From positions 62,001 through 126,000 of the forward strand of contig NZ_AUGO01000003.1 in assembly GCF_000422705.1 (NCBI RefSeq): a stretch of DNA of 64,000 nucleotides. The letters run 5' to 3'. How positions within the stretch are numbered: position 1 is the first letter of the stretch; each line of letters begins with the position of its first letter. The notes beneath the pieces were generated by a model, which was given only the letters and a program-made list of their open reading frames with translations, did no database searches and had not been told where the DNA came from. Shown here in pieces: positions 9,698 through 17,226 of this stretch. The position numbers were made by a program, and so were the translations under genes. Source of the stretch: Flavobacterium soli DSM 19725 (GTDB lineage Bacteria > Bacteroidota > Bacteroidia > Flavobacteriales > Flavobacteriaceae).

Positions 9698-10737
9698 TAA
9701 CGCACTGTTTTTACTTTTGAAATAATTTCAGCTTTAGTTGTGCCGTCTTCTTGATTTTCTAATTTTACATTTTTTTCGAATGTTCCTTTTTTACCAGTTA
9801 TTGTTATATCATTTGTAAATGTCATTGTAATCGTTTTTATCTTAGCCTCGATATAGTCATTATCTTTTGGAAATTCGGACATTCTAAAATTCTTTTCTCC
9901 TAGGTATTTACCATATTTTTCTTTATCTGTAGTTTCCATATAGTCATTGGCAAACTCTTTGGCACTAATGTTATGAGAATTTTTCTGTAAATATGAATTG
10001 AGGTCTTGAGTATATTTTACTTTTTTTACTGGGTCTTCTATAGCTTGAATATAGGTTGTTGTATAGTCATAAAATTTTTTTGTTGTAGTTTTTGGGTTTT
10101 CAACGGGTTTGCATCCTAGGAATTTTTCAATGAACCATGTGGTAACGACTTTTTTGCTTTTTGGGTCAATCTGTAAATCTGCCGTGCTCCCGTCAAACTT
10201 AGCTTTGAAAGCTAATTTATTAATAAACAATCCAACTTTATAAATCTTTGTCTTTTTTGTTAGCATTAGGTCTTTTACATTCTTAATATTAAAAGATTTT
10301 GTAATCGGGTCTAATTCTAATTGTGCTCCCTCATCTCGCTCAAGTTTAATTATGATACAAGTGCTTTTGTCATTTATTTTCCCATAAATAATAACTAAAA
10401 TACCTGAAGCATTTTGACCATCCTGAATCTTATAAAGATATTCTGCCATCGATTTTGATTGGGAAATGAAATCTTTACCATCTGAATCGATTATTTTATT
10501 AATATGTGTAGATAAAGGAGAAACACTTTCTGTATCATAGCATACTCTCAATTCTTTATTACTTCCAAGCGATTGAACAACTTTCTCTTTAAAAAACACC
10601 CGTAAATCATCAGGAAGTGAGCTTTCCTGCTCACTATACTGCGGTTCTAGTGTAAAATCATCTTTTTTATGCTTCGGAATGCTGTGAACAATTATTTTTT
10701 CAATTGTAATTGTACCTGTATCTATTGTAATTGCCAT
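9697..10737 (-). CDS. NA37-like (nucleoid-associated, NdpA/YejK type) protein
   Basis: 346 aa, cytosolic, no signal peptide. The N-terminus TITIEKIIVHSIPKHKKDD, the strand-rich middle GILVIIYGKINDKSTCIIIK followed by LERDEGAQLELD, and the length resemble the 37-kDa nucleoid-associated protein family (NA37, NdpA/YejK). This is a family impression, not a certain match. Family members bind nucleoid DNA, and some occur in genomic islands. It is gene three of the operon: 12 bases after the kinase-Nudix gene, with its stop overlapping the start of the RelA/SpoT-type gene. A sensor or nucleic-acid-binding role is inference. If not NA37, it is an uncharacterised protein. Confidence 0.6.
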   Translation of the reverse strand: MAITIDTGTITIEKIIVHSIPKHKKDDFTLEPQYSEQESSLPDDLRVFFKEKVVQSLGSNKELRVCYDTESVSPLSTHINKIIDSDGKDFISQSKSMAEYLYKIQDGQNASGILVIIYGKINDKSTCIIIKLERDEGAQLELDPITKSFNIKNVKDLMLTKKTKIYKVGLFINKLAFKAKFDGSTADLQIDPKSKKVVTTWFIEKFLGCKPVENPKTTTKKFYDYTTTYIQAIEDPVKKVKYTQDLNSYLQKNSHNISAKEFANDYMETTDKEKYGKYLGEKNFRMSEFPKDNDYIEAKIKTITMTFTNDITITGKKGTFEKNVKLENQEDGTTKAEIISKVKTVR

Positions 10738-10749
10738 CTATAAAGGTTG

Positions 10750-12138
10750 TTAATTATCACTTATGCTATTTTCCCCAAATAATTCTATTTGATTCTTACT
10801 TGGAGCTTTTCCAAATACATGTTTTAATATAGCTAAACTCCAAGGTTCGAAATCATTCGCAAAATCAAGAGTAACTTCTTCAATGCTCAATGTATGACCA
10901 CTTTTCGAAGTACCTGTCTTTTTTACTAATTCCTCGGATACAATTTTAAAATTTTTAAATTCAAAATCTTTCAACTTGATAGTAAAGCATATAGCTAGAT
11001 GTTTTTTACTCTTGGGATTATCGCTATTATAAATTAAAAATGGATTAATTTCTTTCGGATAAATTGATTCTCCAATTTCTTCAAAAATTTCTCGATTTAA
11101 AGTGTTTTTAAAAACATCTAATAATGAGTTTTCATCGTTGTGTTTGTCTTCCTGACGAATATGTCCTCCCATATAAAGTAAATATCTATTCCGTTCAGGT
11201 GAGCCTTTTTCAGCTTTCTTTTCCGATTTTTTCACTATTAAAACTTTGGATTTATCCTCATTTGTTATGACAGCAATAGGAATAGGTTGAATATTATTTG
11301 TTTTTTCGACAGAATCTCTGTCGTTAAATTGCAGTATTTCGGCACTTAAAACTGAAAAATCATTTACGCCTTCTTTTAATCTATTTGCTAATTCTTGCGG
11401 TAAATAACCTATATCTTCTTTTATTAAATTCAACAATGAATCTAAAGTTTTTTCTGTCACATCTCTGTTAACCTCTTCGGGCTTTTCCTCATCTGAAGTG
11501 TCAAAAACTACTATTTCATTAAATTTGTTTTTATATTTAGATAAGCAATTATCTATTGATTTATTAAATGAAGATAAAACATGTTTATTCATTATTGAGC
11601 CCGCCTTGTCTGTGAGTAAAAAAGAAAACTCCCTCTTTATGCATATATCAGGGTTAGCTTTAAAAACTAGAGTTAGGCTGAATAAACTTGATATTATTTT
11701 ACTGCCAATAAGTAAGTTTTCGTAAGAGAGAAAGGTTTGATCGTCAAGATAAGGTGACTCATCGTTAGAAGTATTAAGCCAATCAAACCAACATAAAGCA
11801 TCAAAAATTGATCTATCTACTAATATAAAATCAATATTGTTATTAGAATAGTGCTTAATTAATTCCGTTAAGGATGAAAATAATGTCCATGTATTAAAAT
11901 GTGGATGAGTTTTATTTGTTATAGGACAAAAAATTGCCATTTCATGGATTAGTTCTGTATTAAATCCATTTCTCTTTAAGAATATATTTAAAGCGGATAT
12001 AGAAGTGGTTTTTCCTGATTTTGGAGTGCCACAAAACTCAATCAAAACAGGGCGTCTTTTGCCATGTTTATCTTTTAATATTTTAAGCTGTCGAGCTTTT
12101 TCCTCTAATAACTTTATGGATTCCTTGTTTACCGCCAT
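10750..12138 (-). CDS. P-loop (deoxy)nucleotide kinase-like - Nudix hydrolase fusion
   Basis: 462 aa with two domains. Residues 28-240 are a P-loop NTPase resembling thymidylate or nucleoside kinases: Walker A GTPKSGKTT (G37-T45), a DRS motif in FILVDRSIFDALCW (about 107-117), and a helical C-terminal lid. Residues 285-440 are a Nudix domain: GGHIRQEDKHN followed by REIFEEIGESI (R349, E350, E353, E354, G356), which fits the core RExxEExG of the Nudix box, with extra spacing before it. Nudix enzymes hydrolyse nucleoside diphosphates linked to another group, including alarmones; kinases of this fold make NDPs. The gene starts 2 bases after the stop of the membrane-protein gene. The pairing with a nucleotide synthetase suggests making and removing a nucleotide signal. 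The substrate is unknown. Confidence 0.78.
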   Translation of the reverse strand: MAVNKESIKLLEEKARQLKILKDKHGKRRPVLIEFCGTPKSGKTTSISALNIFLKRNGFNTELIHEMAIFCPITNKTHPHFNTWTLFSSLTELIKHYSNNNIDFILVDRSIFDALCWFDWLNTSNDESPYLDDQTFLSYENLLIGSKIISSLFSLTLVFKANPDICIKREFSFLLTDKAGSIMNKHVLSSFNKSIDNCLSKYKNKFNEIVVFDTSDEEKPEEVNRDVTEKTLDSLLNLIKEDIGYLPQELANRLKEGVNDFSVLSAEILQFNDRDSVEKTNNIQPIPIAVITNEDKSKVLIVKKSEKKAEKGSPERNRYLLYMGGHIRQEDKHNDENSLLDVFKNTLNREIFEEIGESIYPKEINPFLIYNSDNPKSKKHLAICFTIKLKDFEFKNFKIVSEELVKKTGTSKSGHTLSIEEVTLDFANDFEPWSLAILKHVFGKAPSKNQIELFGENSISDN

Positions 12139-12140
12139 TG

Positions 12141-12671
12141 TTAATTGTCTATTGTTGAATCAAAACTTTTTCTAACTATATTTTTACCTACTTTTTCTAA
12201 TTTATCGATAACATCGCCTGATGAATAGCCTATGAAAAATGAAAAAAACATACAAGAATAAACAAACCCATCATTTAACTCGGGAGATTTAACCATTGCG
12301 GAAACCCCAATTTTAAATGATAAAAACAAAAGAAGACCTAATCCTATTGAAAAAATTGGTCTAAGAACAAAATAAAATATGATTCCAATTTGTCGAATTT
12401 GATCCTCATTATTTGAAGGCTCAACTATATCAAGATTTATAGAGGCTTTATATAGTTTTCTAATATAGAATATGCTACTTCCTAGAAGAGGAAAAACAAT
12501 ACACCCTAAAATTGAGAGTTTTTCTATTTTTAATATTTCAATTATTTCTGCTTTTAAAAATATTAACACTCCTGATGATATGAGTGAAAAGAGTAATAAA
12601 ATGGTAAGATAGGTATACAAAAAATTGCGACTTCCTTTGTTAAGCTTAAACCATTCATTTTTTGCATTCAT
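12141..12671 (-). CDS. Four-TM membrane protein, first gene of the nucleotide-signalling operon
   Basis: 176 aa. Four hydrophobic segments are visible: about residues 18-38 (FLYTYLTILLLFSLISSGVL), 49-70, 97-120 (FVLRPIFSIGLGLLLFLSF) and 134-152. A charged loop of about 25 residues lies between the second and third, and both tails are polar. I recognise no family. Small 2-TM and 4-TM proteins beside nucleotide-making enzymes are common effectors in CBASS- and Pycsar-type defence, where they damage the membrane; that role here is inference from context only. The gene has an element of the TAnnTTTG type upstream on the minus strand (caaatata at 12701-12708 on the plus strand), with no clear TTG partner. 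Confidence 0.72.
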   Translation of the reverse strand: MNAKNEWFKLNKGSRNFLYTYLTILLLFSLISSGVLIFLKAEIIEILKIEKLSILGCIVFPLLGSSIFYIRKLYKASINLDIVEPSNNEDQIRQIGIIFYFVLRPIFSIGLGLLLFLSFKIGVSAMVKSPELNDGFVYSCMFFSFFIGYSSGDVIDKLEKVGKNIVRKSFDSTIDN

Positions 12672-13151
12672 TGTGATAGTTTTTCATTATAAGTATGTTT
12701 CAAATATATACATATTATTTTATGTATAAGCATTTACAGATTTTTATCACTAATTACATTTAATAGATTGTCAGTTTTGAAAGTGTCAGTTTTGTCAGTT
12801 TTGTTTATAATGATTAATATTTATTTATCATTATCTGATCACTTTTAAGCACTTTTAAGCGTTTTAAGCATTTCGCTTAAATTCTGTATTCTCACAATTA
12901 TAAAAAAAAGCAAAAATTTACATTTGATTGTGAATTATTCATTGTGGTTTTCTAAAAGCTGTCATATTGTGTCCGTTTTGTCCAGTTAAATTTTAAAAAT
13001 TATAAATAATACAATAAGGCTCTTTAATAAAAGCCTAAATTCAACTATATAAATGCTTTAGTAATGTTTAAAAGCTTTCAAACAAGTAATTACTTATTAG
13101 TCTTCTGAGTTTTGCATAGTTGCTTTTATAAGTCATTAAAATCTCATTAAG
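12672..13151. other. Non-coding 480 bp with two kinds of short direct repeat
   Basis: No gene was seen. Between 12770 and 12810 the motif gtcagtttt occurs three times, and between 12840 and 12890 a motif of the form cacttttaagc/gttttaagca occurs three times. This is the upstream region of the four-gene operon, so the repeats could be regulator-binding sites. It could also be decayed sequence. Confidence 0.5.
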
Positions 13152-13694
13152 CTACTGTTTTGGACTTTCGCCAATCTTATAAAGCCCGATAGGGAAGCGA
13201 GTGCCTATGACATGAACTTCAAAATAATCTTTGTTTATGCCTTCGTCTAATATTACTGCAAACGACTTAAATCGGCTATCTTCTTTTGTTTTAAATAGTA
13301 GAGTGTCATTTTGTATTTTATACTCAAACTGTTGGCTTTCTATCATTTTTTGTGTCATATACTTGTTTTTGCCATTATCAAGAAAACCAACTCCTTTGCT
13401 ATTTCCGTAAAATGTCATATCTAAGTTTATGTTATCCACTACAGCTTTTTTCGTTATGTAATCACGTCCTTTCTTGCTTGGGTTGTTTTTGTCTTCCATT
13501 GTTAAATCAAAAATAAATTGCCCGTTTAATTTGGCTTCATTTGTAGGTTTTGGAAGTATTACTTCTTGTTTGGTTTCGGTCTTTTGTATGGCTTCTTTAC
13601 CTTCCTTATCTTGACAACTTGAAAGTATAATGCTAATCGCAAACAATGCGAATGAATAGTTTGTTTGTTTCTGTGGGTATTTTTTAAAAATCAT
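13152..13694 (-). CDS. Putative lipoprotein of unknown function
   Basis: 180 aa from the ATG at 13694; a longer start at 13724 is possible but would overlap the previous gene further. A signal segment (SFALFAISIILSSC) ends in a lipobox LSSC followed by QDKEGKEA, so it should be lipid-anchored. The rest is beta-rich with no motif I recognise. The start overlaps the end of the preceding exported-protein gene by 11 bases, so the two are probably made together. It is cargo of the tRNA-Leu element. Confidence 0.65.
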   Translation of the reverse strand: MIFKKYPQKQTNYSFALFAISIILSSCQDKEGKEAIQKTETKQEVILPKPTNEAKLNGQFIFDLTMEDKNNPSKKGRDYITKKAVVDNINLDMTFYGNSKGVGFLDNGKNKYMTQKMIESQQFEYKIQNDTLLFKTKEDSRFKSFAVILDEGINKDYFEVHVIGTRFPIGLYKIGESPKQ

Positions 13695-14154
13695 ATTCAG
13701 CCTGTCTAATAAGTTCTTGCACAACGTCCTTTTGATTTCCGCCTTTTTTTAAAATTTCCATCATCTTTAGGACTGTTTCTTTTACCTCTGTTGTCTTTGA
13801 GCCATATCCCATAGTTAAATATCTGCTCATATAATAGTCGATATTATAGAAGTGCTTTTTTTTGAGATCAAAAAAGCCATAATTACCATCACTATTTGTA
13901 CCAACAATATATTTATCGGTCTTTTTTGTAATAGTAAAAGTGTTTAGATCAGAAAAGATTTTGCCGTTAGCTGTCTTAAACTTCAAATTGTCCTTATCGT
14001 AAACGACCGTTAAAGTATATTCCCTTTCAGTTGCTGTTATACCATATTTTTGACTACAACTAAAATCAATCGTGCATTTAGAAGTAATCGTAGTTTGTGA
14101 GAATGAGAAAGCTGTAAAAGCTAATAAAAGGTAGGTAAACAATAATTTTTTCAT
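13684..14154 (-). CDS. Exported protein of unknown function
   Basis: 156 aa with a clear signal peptide (MKKLLFTYLLLAFTAFSFSQ). Two cysteines follow at KCTIDFSC, then a beta-rich domain and a helical tail. I recognise no family. It overlaps the downstream lipoprotein gene, with which it probably works. Exported protein pairs like this are frequent cargo on Bacteroidota islands; the function is unknown. Confidence 0.65.
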   Translation of the reverse strand: MKKLLFTYLLLAFTAFSFSQTTITSKCTIDFSCSQKYGITATEREYTLTVVYDKDNLKFKTANGKIFSDLNTFTITKKTDKYIVGTNSDGNYGFFDLKKKHFYNIDYYMSRYLTMGYGSKTTEVKETVLKMMEILKKGGNQKDVVQELIRQAEYDF

Positions 14155-14711
14155 AAGATGTTTTCACGTTATGTTTTTCTACTCGTCCCAAAGTAAAAAT
14201 TAGACAAATTAAAAAGCGTGGAACTAACAAATGATGTACGCTTTTTTTTGATGCTTACAATAAAATGTCCCAAGCTAATTACAGTTTTTTAATAAACTTT
14301 ACGGAAAGCCGTATTGTTCAATAAAAAAAGCGTGGAACTATAATCTATCTGCTTTGGAGGTACTGGTATACCTGTATACAAAATAGAAAAAGCCCACGCC
14401 GTAACGTGAGCATTAATTCTATTATTCTTGTATACTTTTTAAAATTACCAGTTTTCCAAAGCAAGAATAAAGACTAACGCTTTATCAATATTTTAAAATC
14501 TTATTTTTATTTCATTCTTTTTTGAATTGTTTGTAGACAAATTTACAATCTTTTTTATGAAATGATGGTATTGTAGGTTTTTATGTAGTTAAGCTTTAAT
14601 TTTGTGAACTTTAAATCCTACCCTTTTTAAACCTTTATGTGTTTTTTGTTTTTTAGTGTAGAATTTATGAAATGTAAATGTGCTTTTTGTAAAATCCTAC
14701 CCTTTTTAAAG
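14155..14711. other. Non-coding 560 bp with hairpins and a repeated 19-mer
   Basis: No gene was seen. It holds a hairpin with arms aaaaagcgt/acgcttttt (14211-14248), a second partial copy of its left side (aaaaaaagcgtggaacta, about 14323-14340), a hairpin gcccacg/cgtgagc (about 14393-14412), and a 19-bp direct repeat at 14613-14631 and 14692-14710 just past the Rep-like gene. The region may hold terminators and an origin. Confidence 0.5.
14613..14710. repeat. Two-copy iteron-like repeat beside the Rep-like gene
   Basis: aaatcctaccctttttaaa occurs exactly at 14613-14631 and at 14692-14710, 79 bp apart. The second copy ends 1 bp before the stop of the Rep-like gene. An origin function is inferred from position. 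Confidence 0.6.
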
Positions 14712-15611
14712 CTATACGTTTATATTTAATTCGGGTAGTGTTTGTAATAATTCATTGCTTTTTTCTTGAATGGCTTTGGCAATGTAGTCTTTTGTGCTTT
14801 TGCCAAATTTTGCAATCTTTTTATCCATTTCTTTTCTGTGGTATTTGAAATTGTCGGGGTTTAACTCTTCCCAAAAATTGACATTATTGTACTTGTATTC
14901 ATATTTAGTATTTTCAAATATTTCTTTTTCAAAAAAAATAACTTCTTCCCATTTTTCAATTAAAAGAGTTACAAAATTTTCTAACCCAAAAGTTAAAAAG
15001 TCTTCTAAGGTATAAATTTTGTATTTTGTTCTCAAATCTTCCATATTTCGATACTTAATTTCAAGTCGTAAAATTTCATTATCAATTGAGTAATTTTGAT
15101 TTTTATATTGCGTTGCTTTATCATACAGCTTGAAAATATATCGTTGGTATTCAGCTAAAATAAAGTGACCTTTCCCGTTTGTTTTGCACCATTTAAACCT
15201 TGATTTTTTATGCATTATGCAATTTGATAAAAATACATATACGCAAAAAGGAACAATCAAATTAATCCCAAATTCGATTTGATTTATACGACAGTTTTCG
15301 GGAGTTATACCAAATTTGTTTTTCAAAATTTTAAGGACTTCAAGCAAAGCGTTTATTCCAAAATCATTGTAGTTGTGCTTGCCATTGTTCCAAAACTTGT
15401 GTAAACTTCCTTCGAGTGTTATCCTGCCGTACCAGTTATTGCCCTCGTTTCCATAATAAATTTTAAAAAGCAAACCGTTATATTTTGATTGTTGGTATTT
15501 TCCTAGCTCGCCCGTTTTTCGCTCTATCTTGTCAAAGAAGTTTAATAAAGGATTATCCAGTAATTTGTTTGGATTAGTTCCAATTATTACAAGCTTTGCG
15601 TAATCAATCAT
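14712..15611 (-). CDS. Rep-like replication initiator (phage/plasmid type), tentative
   Basis: 299 aa. The order of segments, ITLEGSLHKFWNNGKHN, then RINQIEFGINL, then RYIFKLYDKATQYK, then EILRLEIKYRNMEDL, resembles replication initiation proteins of filamentous phages and small plasmids (gene II/X and Rep_trans-like families), where a KLYDK...E..LRxE pattern is typical. I could not confirm a catalytic tyrosine/HUH motif by eye. The gene starts 3 bases after the HTH gene stop, and a duplicated 19-mer follows it. It probably serves replication of the excised circle, or mobilisation. Confidence is moderate because the family call rests on pattern memory. Confidence 0.6.
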   Translation of the reverse strand: MIDYAKLVIIGTNPNKLLDNPLLNFFDKIERKTGELGKYQQSKYNGLLFKIYYGNEGNNWYGRITLEGSLHKFWNNGKHNYNDFGINALLEVLKILKNKFGITPENCRINQIEFGINLIVPFCVYVFLSNCIMHKKSRFKWCKTNGKGHFILAEYQRYIFKLYDKATQYKNQNYSIDNEILRLEIKYRNMEDLRTKYKIYTLEDFLTFGLENFVTLLIEKWEEVIFFEKEIFENTKYEYKYNNVNFWEELNPDNFKYHRKEMDKKIAKFGKSTKDYIAKAIQEKSNELLQTLPELNINV

Positions 15612-15614
15612 TGC

Positions 15615-15887
15615 TTACAATTCAATGATTGAATTTTCAACCTCATCACGTTTATAGTAAACACGACCACCGATGCCGTATGCTTTTAGCTTTCCTTTTT
15701 TTGTCCAGTTATGAACACTCGAAAGGTCGATTTTTAGCATTTCTGCAACATTATTTCGGGTCAAATACTCGCTTGGTTGCTTTGGTTGAAAGTCTTTTTT
15801 AAGTTGTTCTAATTCTTGTTTAATCCCTTTAAGGATTTCGTTTTGTAGTTGCTCAGGTGTTACCTGAATAAATTGAACTGTTCCCAT
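15615..15887 (-). CDS. Excisionase-like helix-turn-helix protein (HTH_17 type)
   Basis: 90 aa. An N-terminal helix (residues 8-33) is followed by a MerR/excisionase-type winged HTH: YLTRNNVAEMLKIDLSSVHNWTKKGKLKAYGIGGRVYYKRDEVENSI, in which VxNWxxxGKLKAxxIGGRxxYxxxxV is the family pattern. Proteins of this type on Bacteroidota islands act as recombination directionality factors or regulators. It is followed after 3 bases by the Rep-like gene, so both are probably co-transcribed. Confidence 0.85.
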   Translation of the reverse strand: MGTVQFIQVTPEQLQNEILKGIKQELEQLKKDFQPKQPSEYLTRNNVAEMLKIDLSSVHNWTKKGKLKAYGIGGRVYYKRDEVENSIIEL

Positions 15888-15964
15888 AACTTCTGTGTTT
15901 TATTGTTATGGGGCAAATCAACATTAGGGGAATTTTAGGGTTTCCCTAAAAAGTTTAAATGAGT

Positions 15965-16639
15965 TTATTTTGCAGGATTGAAACCGATATTTAGCAATTT
16001 AACTTCAACCTTTTCAACTGCTTTAGAGCTGTCTAAAGGGTTGTTTTTCTGAATTACGTTAGGATTGTTTATTGGATTTATATATGATTGTACAGTAGTG
16101 GTATTTACCCCTGTTATTCCGCTTATTACACTTGCCAAAGAGTTTGTTGAGGATTTAAACGGAGATTTTGTTTTTAGAAAATCTAATATACCTAACTTAT
16201 AAAGCATAATTATTTTTTCTATTCCGCTCGAATCGCTTAAGTCTATTTCTTCTGAAATCTCTTTCGTTGGGATAGTTAAATCTTCGTTTTTAATCTTTTC
16301 TTTTTTTGAATTAATAAACTGTATTATTTTTTTAAAACTTCTATACAATTTGTCAATCATTTCATAGTCATACATCCTTGGAGAGATTTCATCTTGTTTA
16401 TAAATTTTATCTTCCAGTTCCTTAATCATAGAATATCCCCGTAGTATATATTCAGGAAGTTTTACATCTCCACCATACTCAAGTAGTGTAACGTGTTGAA
16501 CATATGTATTGTAATTTTCTAATTGAATTGCCAAAAAATCTAATTCACTATTATCTTCATATTCATTTATGAACTTATCCAATAGACTTTGATATGCCTG
16601 CTCATATTCTTTAAAAGTATAATGTATATTCATTTGCAT
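15965..16639 (-). CDS. Island-associated protein of unknown function
   Basis: 224 aa, mostly alpha-helical and acidic, with no signal or membrane segment. The C-terminal half (LYKLGILDFLKTKSPFKSS, then SVISGITGVNTTTVQSYINP) looks like a small DNA-binding-like helical bundle found in proteins next to HTH and Rep genes on Bacteroidota elements; that is recollection, not a search result. An alternative start two codons in (ATG at 16633) is equally good. Upstream lies the palindromic repeat array, which may control this gene or be bound by its product. Confidence 0.65.
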   Translation of the reverse strand: MQMNIHYTFKEYEQAYQSLLDKFINEYEDNSELDFLAIQLENYNTYVQHVTLLEYGGDVKLPEYILRGYSMIKELEDKIYKQDEISPRMYDYEMIDKLYRSFKKIIQFINSKKEKIKNEDLTIPTKEISEEIDLSDSSGIEKIIMLYKLGILDFLKTKSPFKSSTNSLASVISGITGVNTTTVQSYINPINNPNVIQKNNPLDSSKAVEKVEVKLLNIGFNPAK

Positions 16640-16695
16640 ATTATGTTTTGTTGAAGCACTTGTTGAGCGTAATATTCTTATTAAACGTTCTGTTG

Positions 16696-17130
16696 TTGAA
16701 ATGGGTTTTCTTATAAACGTTGCGTTGTTTCTATTTCTTCTATTACCTCTATTGCTTCTATTGTTTGTGTTGTTTGTGTTGTTTGTGTTGTTTGTTGAAA
16801 TGGGTTTTCTTATAAACGTTCTGTTGGTCGTTTATAGGAAATTGTGTTGCTTATAAACATGTGTTGTTTGTGTTGTTGTTTATATTAAATAGCGTTTTCT
16901 TATAAACGTTCTGTTGGTCGTTTATAAGAAATTGTGTTTCTTATAAACGTTGTGTTGCTTGTGTTGTTTGTGTTGTTTATGTTGTTGTTTATATTAAATA
17001 GCGTTTTCTTATAAACGTTCTGTTGGTCGTTTATAGGAAATTGTGTTTCTTATAACGTTGTGTTGCTTCTATTGTTTGTGTTGTTTGTGTTGTTGAAATG
17101 GACTTTCTTATAAACGTTCTGTTGGTTGTG
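16696..17130. repeat. Array of palindromic repeats (cttataaacg...cgtttataag)
   Basis: Three near-identical units, each an inverted repeat with 10-bp arms and the loop ttctgttggt, lie at 16809-16838, 16899-16928 and 17008-17037. Half-sites (cttataaacgtt) occur at about 16710, 16850, 16940, 17049 and 17108, separated by tgtttgtgttgtt-rich runs. The middle unit has 13-bp arms. The spacing of 90 and 109 bp, with full and half sites, suggests protein-binding iterons, an origin or oriT, or structured RNA. It is not a CRISPR array, as the spacers are repetitive and irregular. Confidence 0.8.
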
Positions 17131-17226
17131 CTGTTTGTATGGTTCCTATTTGTGCTAATGTCGTTTATTTAATTGTTGTATAGTTATTTATAAGCGAAAC
17201 ACTCTGTTGTTAATGCTTAATAGATA

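Noticed and set aside
8717..12671. CBASS or Pycsar system
   Set aside because: The nucleotide synthase has RelA/SpoT motifs, not the GS...DxD of CD-NTases or a nucleotide cyclase domain, so it can only be an analogue.
16696..17130. Possible CRISPR array
   Set aside because: Repeats are palindromic with full and half sites, the spacing is irregular (90-109 bp), the spacers are themselves repetitive, and no cas gene is near.
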